From Antarctobacter aquimaris (GTDB taxonomy: Bacteria > Pseudomonadota > Alphaproteobacteria > Rhodobacterales > Rhodobacteraceae), in NCBI RefSeq assembly GCF_900184945.1, contig NZ_FXYF01000001.1:550630-614629 (forward strand): a DNA stretch of 64,000 bases. The letters run 5' to 3'. Below, piece after piece: positions 9,487-17,292 of the stretch. Numbering within the stretch: the stretch's first letter is position 1; the number at the start of each line of letters is the position of its first letter. The notes under the pieces are model-generated. The model had not been told where the DNA came from and ran no database searches. It worked only from the letters and a program-made list of their open reading frames with translations. Both the position numbers and the translations under genes were made by a program.

Positions 9487-9537
9487 ATGACCGGATATCG
9501 TCGCGCCGCTTCCTTCCTGGATCGTTCGGGCCGCTGA
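9487..9537 (+). CDS. Possible 16-residue leader peptide upstream of rtcB
   Basis: ATG at 9487 opens a 16-codon frame (MTGYRRAASFLDRSGR) ending in TGA. It is preceded by a near-perfect AGGAGG at 9474-9479 with a 7-base spacer, much stronger than the site before rtcB. A G/C hairpin (GCCCC...GGGGC, about 9546-9562) follows within 10 bases of the stop. The layout suggests a translated leader controlling rtcB, or simply a very small gene. No homologue is known to me, and coding potential cannot be judged over so few codons. Confidence 0.35.
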   Translation: MTGYRRAASFLDRSGR

Positions 9538-9636
9538 TCGCCTGCCCCCCTTTGCGGGGCGTCCTTTCCGCCTGACGATCCGATCTTTCGCGGCCGCTTG
9601 TGCGGCTGCTTCTCACGTCACGAGAAAGACGGAGCC

Positions 9637-10767
9637 ATGGGCAATCCTCCCATCGGGGCACGCGCTGAGGTGTGTCCATTCTACTCGGACGCCGCCTGGA
9701 TCGAAGGGCGCGCGGTCGACCAGTTGAACGAGGTCGCCGCCTGGCCCGGCATGACCGCCATCGCGGCCTTCCCGGACCTGCACCCCGGCCGTCACGGCCC
9801 GGTGGGCGCGGCCTTCCTGGCCGACCGGATCTATCCGCAACTGATCGGGCCGGATATCGGCTGCGGCATGGCGCTGTTCCGGCTCGACCTGCCGCGGCGC
9901 AGGCTGAAGCTGGACAAGGCGGTGCGCCGTCTGGAGGTGCTGCAGGACGGCGCGACGCCGGACGAGGCCGCGATGGCGCTGGCCGGGACTCCGGGCGCAC
10001 CCCTGGGTCCGCACGGCCTGGGCACGCTGGGCGGCGGCAACCACTTCTGCGAGGTGCAGGCGGTGGCCGGGATCAGCGATCCCGCCCGCGCGGCCGCGCT
10101 TGGCCTGGCCCGGGGTGACCTCTGCCTGCTGGTGCACAGCGGATCGCGCGGCCACGGCGCCGGGATCTTCACCGGGATAGAGGCGCGCTGGTCGGTGGGG
10201 CTGACCCCGGACAGCGACGCGGCGCAGGACTACCTGGCGCTGCACGCGGCGGCGCAGGCCTGGGCGCGGGTCAACCGGCGGGTGCTGGCGGACCGCGCCG
10301 CCGAGGCGCTGCGCTGCGACCTGCGCCTGCTCTGCGACGCGCCGCACAACCACCTGGCGCGGCACGGCGCGGGCTGGCTGCACCGCAAGGGCGCGGCCGC
10401 CCCGGACCGCGGGCTGGCGCCGCTGGCGGGGTCGCGCGAGAGCCTCAGCTACCTGCTCACGGTGCCCAAAGGCCCGGCGCAGGCGCTCGGCTCGGTCTCG
10501 CACGGGGCGGGCCGCCGCTTTGACCGCGCCGCCATGCACGGCCGCATCCCAAGGGTGAAATCGACGCAGGAGGCGATGCGCCAGACCGCGTTCGGCGGCC
10601 GCGTGGTCTGCACCGACCGCGACCTGCTGATCGAGGAGGCGGGCAGCGCCTACAAGGACCCCGCGCAGGTTGTCGCGGACCTGGCCAGTTTCGGGCTTGC
10701 CGCGCCGATCCTGGCGCTGGAGCCGCTGATCACCTTCAAGACCTGCGCAAGGGAGGGCCGGACATGA
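9637..10767 (+). CDS. RtcB-family RNA ligase (PrfH-associated type)
   Basis: A 376-residue RtcB-fold protein. Conserved metal-site motifs are FPDLHPGRHGPVG, GPDIGCGMALF and LGTLGGGNHFCEV, then LVHSGSRGHG, and finally VSHGAGRRFDR with the histidine that carries GMP during catalysis. RtcB joins 2',3'-cyclic phosphate or 3'-phosphate RNA ends to 5'-OH ends using GTP and Mn2+. The compact length and the ATGA overlap with a downstream frame resembling the start of PrfH point to the RtcB2/PrfH subfamily, proposed to repair 16S rRNA cut at the decoding centre. No RtcR regulator or RtcA cyclase is seen. The ATG at 9637 follows GACGGAG. Confidence 0.85.
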   Translation: MGNPPIGARAEVCPFYSDAAWIEGRAVDQLNEVAAWPGMTAIAAFPDLHPGRHGPVGAAFLADRIYPQLIGPDIGCGMALFRLDLPRRRLKLDKAVRRLEVLQDGATPDEAAMALAGTPGAPLGPHGLGTLGGGNHFCEVQAVAGISDPARAAALGLARGDLCLLVHSGSRGHGAGIFTGIEARWSVGLTPDSDAAQDYLALHAAAQAWARVNRRVLADRAAEALRCDLRLLCDAPHNHLARHGAGWLHRKGAAAPDRGLAPLAGSRESLSYLLTVPKGPAQALGSVSHGAGRRFDRAAMHGRIPRVKSTQEAMRQTAFGGRVVCTDRDLLIEEAGSAYKDPAQVVADLASFGLAAPILALEPLITFKTCAREGRT

Positions 10768-10895
10768 TCCCGCATGTGTCGTCCCGCGGCATGGGCCCCG
10801 GAAACCGCCGTCCGGCGAAGGTATCATCACGGGCACAGACAGAGGCCGACGCGCGCGCCCTGCCTGAACCGCCCTTCCGGGCTTCTTCTCTGTGA
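10764..10895 (+). pseudogene. Possible relic of prfH (peptide release factor H)
   Basis: ATG at 10764 overlaps the rtcB stop as ATGA and opens a 43-codon frame beginning MIPHVSSRGMGPGNRRPAKV. This loosely resembles the start of PrfH proteins, which as I recall carry a motif like LSSAQGPEECCLAV near residue 5 and are encoded directly after this type of rtcB. A full prfH would be about 200 codons. Here the frame ends inside the dispersed repeat. The resemblance covers only about 15 residues and may be chance. Confidence 0.25.
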
Positions 10896-10946
10896 AAATA
10901 CCTCCGGGGAGTCGCCCCGCAGGGGCGGCGGGGGCAGCGCCCCCCC
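10882..10946 (+). repeat. Dispersed double-hairpin repeat, copy C
   Basis: CTTCTTCTCTGTGAAAATAC is followed by CTCCGGGGAGTCG, a variable perfect hairpin GCCCC-GCA-GGGGC, and the invariant hairpin GGGGGC-AGC-GCCCCC. A TTTT run follows directly on the plus strand, so this copy could act as an intrinsic terminator for rtcB. It ends three bases before the stop codon of the convergent sulfotransferase gene. Confidence 0.82.
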
Positions 10947-10949
10947 TTT

Positions 10950-12377
10950 TCAGGCCCAGTCGCCGAAACCGAACATGACGTAATCGCGCTGGTAGGCCTC
11001 GCGGCCCAGCCGCTCGACTTCGTCGTCGTAGATCTCGGCGAGTGAAAACGGCGCGCTGTTGGCCACCGGCTCCGGGTCGGGCGGGTTCGGGTGGCCGACC
11101 TGCAAGGCCAGCGCGGGCAGGTAGGCGGCCATCTCCTCTTCGCGGACGATCATGTCGGGCAGGGTGAACTCGGCCATGCCCTGGATGCATTGCGCCTGCG
11201 TCGCCCAGTGCCCGTCGACCCGCAGCGCGGTCTGCCCGGCGAGGTTGGCCCGGACCCAGTCCAGCCAGGCGGTAAAGGCGGCGCGGTGCGCGGCCACGTC
11301 GTACTCCGGCCCCGGCTCGCCTTCGGGGATGGGCAGGTTGTGCGCGCGGCGCAGCACCTTGCGGATCCCCTGAAAGCTGCCCTTGCCGGTGGTCAGGATC
11401 TTTGCGCAAAAGGCGTCATGCGCCCGCGCCAGCGGGTGCCGGATCACGGTAAAGCTGCGGTGGCCGGGGCGGTCGCGCTTCCACGCCCGTAGCGAACCTT
11501 GGGTGAAATCGCTCTCCAGCTTGCCCCAACCCACCCCGTCGAGCGCGGCCAGCCAGTCCTTGACCGCGCGTTCCGGGCCGGACCGCACCGGCATGTAGAG
11601 CAGCGGCGTGGCCTGGGCGGCGATGTAGGTCGGCACCACCGGGCCGCGGCGCGGCTCGAAATTGGGGGTGCGGGCCAGGTTGAACCGGTCCAGCCGCGCC
11701 AGCGCCTGCACCATCTCGGCGTAGTTCTCGACCTTCTCCGAGGCGGGTTCCGGGTTCTGCCGTTTGAGCGCGGTGTTCAGGCTGTCCAGCCGCGCCGAAC
11801 TACCCAGCCACTGCGCCAGCCCGTTCATCACGGCCACCTCCTGGAGATCCTCGTAGGCGACGTAAAACGCCGTCTGGCCCGAGGTCTGCAAGGCCGCTTG
11901 CAGGCGGAGCTGGAAGTCCTGCAACTCGGACAGGTGCGTCTCGAACTCCTCGGCGTCGAAGACCGCCGATCCTTCCTTGCGCTTCTTGACGTTGGTCAGC
12001 TTCCACTGGCCGGTGGCCTGGGCGATCTTCCAGCTGATGTAGCTGTCGACCGGGTTGCGGGTCAGCACGATCTTGGCGATCTTTGGGTCGCCCAGCAGCG
12101 CGTCCAGCACGCGCGGATCGTGGTCGTGGAAAAAGCGAAAGCCGTGCAACCCGCCGGGCGCGCTTCGGATCCGGTCCAGCAGGCGCTGCGGGTCGCGGTC
12201 CCGTTCGGCCTGCGGGATGTCGAGGATCTCGGTGCTGTTGGGGTAGCCGATGAAATGCGGGTTGAACGCCTCGCCGTGGCAGGTGAGCCCGTCAAAGGCG
12301 TTCAGGTTCGCCTCGAGAAAGTTCGACCCGGTGCGCATCTCTGCGAAGATCACGAAACAGTCGAATTTCTGGGACAT
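10950..12377 (-). CDS. Two-domain sulfotransferase (Stf0/NodH-like)
   Basis: A 475-residue cytoplasmic protein with two sulfotransferase-like halves. The N-terminal half has the PAPS 5'-phosphosulfate loop AEMRTGSNFLEANL and the 3'-phosphate site IVLTRNPVDSYISWKIA, typical of Stf0/NodH enzymes that sulfate glycolipids or oligosaccharides. The C-terminal half (from about residue 255) has a second, less canonical pair: LLYMPVRSGPERAVKDWL and FTVIRHPLARAHDAFCAKI, resembling the sulfotransferase family 2 fold. It is the last gene of a glycosyltransferase operon, so the acceptor is probably the local glycan. Acceptor identity is inference. Nine bases separate it from the GT14 gene. Confidence 0.8.
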   Translation of the reverse strand: MSQKFDCFVIFAEMRTGSNFLEANLNAFDGLTCHGEAFNPHFIGYPNSTEILDIPQAERDRDPQRLLDRIRSAPGGLHGFRFFHDHDPRVLDALLGDPKIAKIVLTRNPVDSYISWKIAQATGQWKLTNVKKRKEGSAVFDAEEFETHLSELQDFQLRLQAALQTSGQTAFYVAYEDLQEVAVMNGLAQWLGSSARLDSLNTALKRQNPEPASEKVENYAEMVQALARLDRFNLARTPNFEPRRGPVVPTYIAAQATPLLYMPVRSGPERAVKDWLAALDGVGWGKLESDFTQGSLRAWKRDRPGHRSFTVIRHPLARAHDAFCAKILTTGKGSFQGIRKVLRRAHNLPIPEGEPGPEYDVAAHRAAFTAWLDWVRANLAGQTALRVDGHWATQAQCIQGMAEFTLPDMIVREEEMAAYLPALALQVGHPNPPDPEPVANSAPFSLAEIYDDEVERLGREAYQRDYVMFGFGDWA

Positions 12378-12386
12378 CAGGCGGGC

Positions 12387-14087
12387 CTATTTCCGGACAA
12401 GGTAGGGTCTGCGGGCGCGGCCCTGCGCGCGAGAGGGGGCCGAGTGGACGGGAAAATCGCCCATCAAGTAGGGGTGCATCCCCTGGTTCTTGAGGTTTTG
12501 CAGGAATTGGCCAAAGCCCGCCAGCGGCACCAGGCGCGGCGCTTCAGCAAGGCGGCGGTTGCCCTTTTGCCCGATCTCGTCGATCAGGGTCTGGAGCGGC
12601 TCCATCGGCGCCTCGATGAAATCGGCCATGGTCCAGACCCGGATGCGCGCCTTGACGTCGGGCTTGCGCAGTTCGTCCAGCATCTTGGCTTCGGCCTTTT
12701 GCAGCCGCGCGGCCTGGACCCGGATCTCGGCGAAATCGGCCTGCGACCGGAACAGCGAGACCGCCCATGCGCCGGAAATCACGCTGATCTGGGCATTGGG
12801 GTCGCGCGCCATGTGCCACAGGATTTTCGGATTGTCGCGCGGGCCGTACTGAAAGCACTGCCGTTCGCCCCGGGTGTTCCACAGCAGGTTGGTCAGAAAG
12901 GCCTTTGGGTTGGCGTCTCGCAGGGCGGCATTGTCCGGCAGAGCCCCGGCACCGATCCGCACGCCGCCGGCGAACTCGGCCCGTTCGGGGGCGTAGAGAT
13001 GGCCGTGGACCTGCACCCCGGTGGTGCGCGCCAGCCAGCCCTCGAAATCCTCGAACAGCTCGGCGAACCCCTGGAACACCGAGTATTTCCCCGCCGTCAC
13101 GCCGTTTTCCCAGCCGTGCTGCGGGAAACGGCTTTGCATGTAGAGACCGGGGCGGCCGCGGGTCCGCCGTTCCACCGCGCGGGCAAAGATGCGGTCGATC
13201 TTGCCCGGGGTCGGTTCCTGCGGTCGGTGCACGCGCGCCGGATCGCCCAGGAACACCTCGTAGAGGCGGTCGGCGTGCGGCCAGATCTTGCGCGCGACAA
13301 AGCAATCCGACCGGCGCAGCAATTGCAGGTGATCGTCGTAGAAGATGTGCGGCTTGCCCTGGAAATCGAACTTGGACAGCGTCAGCGAGCGGCTTTCGAT
13401 CTGGGTGGAATAGAGCCGGGCGAGGGTCTGGAAATAGCTTTCGTCGGGGATCCAGACGCGGCGAAAGTAGCGGTCTTGCCGGGCGCGGTTGGGGTCTTGC
13501 AGGATGGCGGTCAGGGTGCGGCGAGTCAGGCACCACCACTGGCTGCCCATGTGCGGGGTCAGCCCCTCGGGGATGCGGCGGGCATAGCCGACCGCGCGCT
13601 GCATCTCGACGAATTTGTCGAACAGGTAGCGCTGGTTGCGCCAGCTGAACGGGAATTGCAGGGTAAAGCGTTCGTGGTCCAGCCCGCCGACCGTCCAGGG
13701 CACATCCGCCGTGGTGGCGCTTTCGATGAAATCGGTGCGCGGGCGCTCCGCGAGGTAGGCTTGCAGTTCCTCGACGGGGCGCAACGGCAGGCAGGATCCG
13801 GATGTGAGGTAGACGTGCCGGACCTCGGCAAAGCGTTCCAGCATCAGCGTGGCGGCGTCCTGGCTGGCGGCGACCAGCCCCCAGGTGCCCCATTCGCAGC
13901 GGTGACGCTTGCTGAACAGCACGTCGGGCAGGTCTGACAGCGCCTCGCGAAAGCGGCGGAGCTGCTCGCTGGGGACCTTGGCGTCAACGTGGATCACCAC
14001 CGGGCAGCCGCCTCCGGCCCAGTGCCGCGCCACCTGTTCGGCGCGGTCAAAGGCGGTGTGGACCAGCATGATGACCCCGACGCTCAT
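12387..14087 (-). CDS. GT14-like beta-1,6-N-acetylglucosaminyltransferase with DUF5928-type C-terminus
   Basis: A 566-residue protein. Residues 1-270 match the core-2/I-branching (GT14) fold: VGVIMLVHTAFDRAEQVARH, VIHVDAKVPS, YLTSGSCLPLRPVEELQAYL, GSQWWCLTRRTLTAIL and IPDESYFQTL. The remainder is an uncharacterised domain that I recall as DUF5928, found mainly in Rhodobacteraceae. It includes GENGVTAGKYS-like and GDNPKILWHMARDPN-like stretches. The enzyme probably adds a branching amino sugar in the cytoplasm. The start overlaps the stop of the upstream GT2 gene (ATGA), so the two are coupled. The same frame continues open further upstream, but that part is the shadow of the GT2 gene. Confidence 0.78.
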   Translation of the reverse strand: MSVGVIMLVHTAFDRAEQVARHWAGGGCPVVIHVDAKVPSEQLRRFREALSDLPDVLFSKRHRCEWGTWGLVAASQDAATLMLERFAEVRHVYLTSGSCLPLRPVEELQAYLAERPRTDFIESATTADVPWTVGGLDHERFTLQFPFSWRNQRYLFDKFVEMQRAVGYARRIPEGLTPHMGSQWWCLTRRTLTAILQDPNRARQDRYFRRVWIPDESYFQTLARLYSTQIESRSLTLSKFDFQGKPHIFYDDHLQLLRRSDCFVARKIWPHADRLYEVFLGDPARVHRPQEPTPGKIDRIFARAVERRTRGRPGLYMQSRFPQHGWENGVTAGKYSVFQGFAELFEDFEGWLARTTGVQVHGHLYAPERAEFAGGVRIGAGALPDNAALRDANPKAFLTNLLWNTRGERQCFQYGPRDNPKILWHMARDPNAQISVISGAWAVSLFRSQADFAEIRVQAARLQKAEAKMLDELRKPDVKARIRVWTMADFIEAPMEPLQTLIDEIGQKGNRRLAEAPRLVPLAGFGQFLQNLKNQGMHPYLMGDFPVHSAPSRAQGRARRPYLVRK

Positions 14088-15094
14088 GCCCAGTTCCCCT
14101 TGGACATCAGGCCGAGGATTTCCAGCTGGCGCCAATTGATGTAGCGTTCGGACCACTTGCACCACAGGTCCGGGTCGTCCTTCACGCCATCGGCATAGGC
14201 GATGTATTCGCGGCTGCCGCCGTAGTGCTGGCCGCGGGTCAGTTCCTCTTCGGCCTTCTGGGTGAAAGTCGACAGGAATTTCGTGTGCAGCAGGATGCCG
14301 CTGGCCTTTTCGCCGCCCCAGGCATCGTAGACCTGGTTCAGCCCGCGCGGCAGCAGGTTGTGGGTGGAGGAGACATAGGCATAGCGCCGGTCCCATTTCA
14401 CCAGCGGGATCTTGTTCAGCGCCGGGGCCAGTTCCGGCCGGTCGGCAAAGAACACGCGGGCGCGCGGGCCGCCCTGGATCCAGAGGTTGCCGAAGGCGGG
14501 GTTCTTCTTGATGGCGTAGTTGCCCGCGTCGAACCAGTTGACGATGTCCAGCGGGTCCTGCCCGGGCTGATACGGCTGCGCGTCGATCCGGCCCTTGGGG
14601 TACATGTCCAGCAGCATAGCCGAGAACGACTTGATCGAGGAGGCATCCAGCCAGTCGGTCAGCGCGCGCAGCGGGCGGGTGTCGCAGAACGGGTAAAGGA
14701 ACAGCTCATCGGGATCGACGGTCAGCGCCCAGTGGCCGTGGGCGTGTTGCATCAGCAGCCAGTTCATCCAGTCCATGCCAAAGCGCGCGCGCTTGTAACT
14801 GGCGCGGGTGGTCCAGACCGAGACATCCGGCTGCCGCGCGAGGTAGTCGAGCGAGCCATCGGTCGAGTCGTTGTCGACGAAGAAGAAGTGGTTGACCCCC
14901 ATCTCGCGGTAGTGGCGCAGGAACCAGGGCAGGCGCACGCCCTCGTTGCGCTGGGTCGAGAACAGCAAGAGGTCCGAGGGGCGGATGTCCGACGTTCGGT
15001 CGGCGACAGGGCGCAGCTCTCGCCGCTTGCGGAAGGCGCGAATGCGCCAGCGCTTGCGCTGGAGCCTCAGCCGATATGCCTGCCAGATGCCCAA
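14084..15094 (-). CDS. Glycosyltransferase family 2-like protein (Glyco_tranf_2_4 type)
   Basis: A 336-residue protein. After a basic N-terminus it has RNEGVRLPWFLRHYREMGVN then FFVDNDSTDGSLDYL, followed by LTVDPDELFLYP, the Asp-x-Asp-like metal site. It resembles the glycosyltransferase 2/92 group found in roseobacter surface-glycan clusters. Donor and acceptor are unknown. The start appears to be TTG (LGIWQAYRLRLQRKR) with GAGG eight bases upstream; I see no better in-frame ATG. It sits 48 bases after the GT4 gene and overlaps the GT14 gene by four bases. Confidence 0.78.
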   Translation of the reverse strand: MGIWQAYRLRLQRKRWRIRAFRKRRELRPVADRTSDIRPSDLLLFSTQRNEGVRLPWFLRHYREMGVNHFFFVDNDSTDGSLDYLARQPDVSVWTTRASYKRARFGMDWMNWLLMQHAHGHWALTVDPDELFLYPFCDTRPLRALTDWLDASSIKSFSAMLLDMYPKGRIDAQPYQPGQDPLDIVNWFDAGNYAIKKNPAFGNLWIQGGPRARVFFADRPELAPALNKIPLVKWDRRYAYVSSTHNLLPRGLNQVYDAWGGEKASGILLHTKFLSTFTQKAEEELTRGQHYGGSREYIAYADGVKDDPDLWCKWSERYINWRQLEILGLMSKGNWA

Positions 15095-15142
15095 AAAAGT
15101 GCCTCTTGTCGCGCGCGCGGCGCTTCTTGCCCATGGCAGCTA

Positions 15143-16315
15143 TCAGGTCATGGTTAAGACCGTCTTGAAATGCGCCTCCCAGGTGGGGGGCGCAAAGCGC
15201 GGCGCCTGGTCCGCGCGGGTCCGTCCAGCCCGATGATGCCCTGCCATGCGGTTGATTTCTTGGCGCCAAAGATAACCGTCGCTGACGGGTGCGTAAACGG
15301 GAATGTCGCCAAGCACTTCGCGGTAGATCGGCAGGTCGTTGACCAGCACCGGCACGCCCAGCGCGGCGGCCTCGACCGGCGGCAGGCCATAGCCTTCGGC
15401 GAGCGAGGGAAACAGCAAGCCGGCAGAGCCTGTCAGCAGGGCGGCGACCTGGCTATCGTCCAGGCCCGCCAGTTCGTGGATGCGCGGCGGGCGGGCGTCG
15501 AGCCGGGCAAAGGTGGCGTGGTTTTCCCAGCCCCGGCTGCCGCAGATCAGCAGGTGGGCGTCGGGGATGTCGTCCCAGAGATCCAGCAGGAAACCGTGGT
15601 TCTTGCGTGGCTCGATGGTGCCCAGGGTGACGAAATAGGGGTCTGTCCACGGGCCCTTGGGGGCTTCGGTCGGCGTGGTCAGGTCCAGGCCCAGCGGCGC
15701 GGCGACGGTCTGCGGCAGGCGCGCGCCTAGGTGGCGGGCCAGATCGCCCTCGGTCTGACGCGAATTGCAGATCAGCAGGTCGGCGCGGGCGGCGCGGGCC
15801 AGGAAGCTGCGAAAGCGGTCCACGGTGCCGGGGCGCTGGAACTGCGGATGATCCAGCGGGATGGTGTCGTGGATGAACACCGAGACGCGCGCGCCGACGC
15901 CCCGCAGCGCGGCCAGCACCCGTTCGGTCAGGTTGGTGTGGCCGGTGTTGAGGTAGGTCACGCCGCGCGGCAGGTGGCGGCGCAGCATGGCAGGCAGGCG
16001 CAAGGGCAGACAGCGCGCGCGGCAGAGGCGGCGCAGGTCGGCCTCGGCCCGGGCGCGCATCGGGTCGATGTCGCGCACGATGCGCGACAGCCGGTCCGCC
16101 GGGCCCCAGTCCTGCGCTTGCAGACGGTCGCGCAGGCGGGCGCAGCCCGAAGGGTCCAGCAGGACATAGCCCAGCGAGGTGCGCACCAGCCCCCAGAGCG
16201 GGCCGGCCTGCATCAGGTGGGTGAGATAGGCGAATTCGACCCGGTCGACGCCGGTCATGGGGCGACCCGCCCGGCTGATCAGCCGCGACAGGTCCAGCAG
16301 GCGGTCACCGCTCAT
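15143..16315 (-). CDS. Glycosyltransferase family 4 (group 1)
   Basis: A 390-residue GT-B glycosyltransferase. The C-terminal nucleotide-sugar half has FVTLGTIEPRKNHGFLLDLW, LLICGSRGWEN and the E-x7-E motif SLAEGYGLPPVEAAALGVPVL. The N-terminal acceptor half includes FIHDTIPLDHPQF. It is a retaining enzyme of the mannosyl/glucosyl transferase kind and probably acts in the cytoplasm on a lipid-linked glycan. Its first 11 bases overlap the end of galE. A second in-frame ATG at 16258 (MTGVDRVEFAYL) is possible, but the earlier one agrees with the coupling to galE. Confidence 0.88.
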   Translation of the reverse strand: MSGDRLLDLSRLISRAGRPMTGVDRVEFAYLTHLMQAGPLWGLVRTSLGYVLLDPSGCARLRDRLQAQDWGPADRLSRIVRDIDPMRARAEADLRRLCRARCLPLRLPAMLRRHLPRGVTYLNTGHTNLTERVLAALRGVGARVSVFIHDTIPLDHPQFQRPGTVDRFRSFLARAARADLLICNSRQTEGDLARHLGARLPQTVAAPLGLDLTTPTEAPKGPWTDPYFVTLGTIEPRKNHGFLLDLWDDIPDAHLLICGSRGWENHATFARLDARPPRIHELAGLDDSQVAALLTGSAGLLFPSLAEGYGLPPVEAAALGVPVLVNDLPIYREVLGDIPVYAPVSDGYLWRQEINRMAGHHRAGRTRADQAPRFAPPTWEAHFKTVLTMT

Positions 16316-17288
16316 AATGCCCGTTCACGTGCCAGCGCCAGGCGTCGGTGATCATCTGCGGCATGGTCGAGCGGCGCGGCTCCCATCCCAGCTCCTCGCT
16401 GGCGCGGGTCGAGCCGGAGACCAGCTTGGTCGCGTCACCGGCGCGGCGGGGGCCGTCGGTGCAGGGCACGGGGCGGTTGGTGACATGGCCCGCCGCCTCG
16501 ATCACCTCGCGCACGGAAAAGCCGCGCCCGGTGCCCAGGTTGAACACCCGGCTGCCCTTGCCCGCCTCCAGCCACTGCAACCCCAGCACATGCGCCTCGA
16601 CCAGGTCCATGACATGCACGTAGTCGCGGATGCAGGTGCCGTCGTCGGTGTCGTAGTCGGTGCCGTGGATGGTCAGGCCGGGGCGCTTGCCGTCGATCGC
16701 CTCCAGCATGACCGGGATCAGGTGCGTCTCGGGGCGGTGGTGTTCGCCCACCTCGCCCTCGGGGTCGGCACCGGCCACGTTGAAATAGCGAAAGATCACC
16801 GATTTCAGGCCATAGGCGGCCTCGAAGTCGCGCAGGATGTTTTCCACCGCGCGTTTCGACGCGCCGTAGGCGTTCAGCGGCAGCTGCGGGGTGGTCTCGT
16901 CCAGCACCACGTTGTCATGCTCGCCGTAGGTGGCGCAGGTCGAGGAAAAGACAAAGTCCATGCAGCCCGCCGCCACCGCCGCCTCGATCAGCGTCAGCGA
17001 GCCTTCGACGTTGTTGCGCCAGTAGAGGCCGGGCTTGGCCATGGCCTCGCCCACCTGGCTCAGCGCTGCGAAATGCATGACGGCGGAGGGCTGCCAGCGG
17101 CCAAAGACCTCGTCCAGCCGCGCGCGGTCCGACAGGGCGCCCTGTTCGAAGGGCCCGAACTTGACCGCGTCCTGCCAGCCGGTCACCAGGTTGTCATAGG
17201 TGACGGGCGTATGGCCCGACGCCTTCAGCGCCTTGCAGGCGTGGCTGCCGATGTAGCCCGCGCCCCCGGTGACCAGGACGGTCGCCAA
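16305..17288 (-). CDS. galE: UDP-glucose 4-epimerase
   Basis: A 327-residue extended short-chain dehydrogenase. It has the NAD loop TGGAGYIGSHACKAL, the catalytic Ser-Tyr-Lys set (FSSTCATYGE, then NAYGASKRAVEN), and the C-terminal substrate region GTGRGFSVREVIEAA and RRAGDATKLV. It interconverts UDP-glucose and UDP-galactose and so supplies galactosyl residues. The start reads as TTG, four bases after the galU stop, so galU and galE form one unit. The precise sugar (Glc versus GlcNAc) is not settled by sequence. Confidence 0.92.
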   Translation of the reverse strand: MATVLVTGGAGYIGSHACKALKASGHTPVTYDNLVTGWQDAVKFGPFEQGALSDRARLDEVFGRWQPSAVMHFAALSQVGEAMAKPGLYWRNNVEGSLTLIEAAVAAGCMDFVFSSTCATYGEHDNVVLDETTPQLPLNAYGASKRAVENILRDFEAAYGLKSVIFRYFNVAGADPEGEVGEHHRPETHLIPVMLEAIDGKRPGLTIHGTDYDTDDGTCIRDYVHVMDLVEAHVLGLQWLEAGKGSRVFNLGTGRGFSVREVIEAAGHVTNRPVPCTDGPRRAGDATKLVSGSTRASEELGWEPRRSTMPQMITDAWRWHVNGHYER

Positions 17289-17292
17289 GGCC

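Noticed and set aside
11499..13937. A 812-codon plus-strand frame across the sulfotransferase and GT14 genes
   Set aside because: It spans two well-supported minus-strand genes and shows no domain motif.
14706..15269. A frameshifted N-terminus of the GT2 gene (frame beginning MGKKRRARDKRHFFG)
   Set aside because: The annotated frame with a TTG start already gives a complete family-like N-terminus, and the other frame loses similarity immediately, so there is no need for a frameshift.
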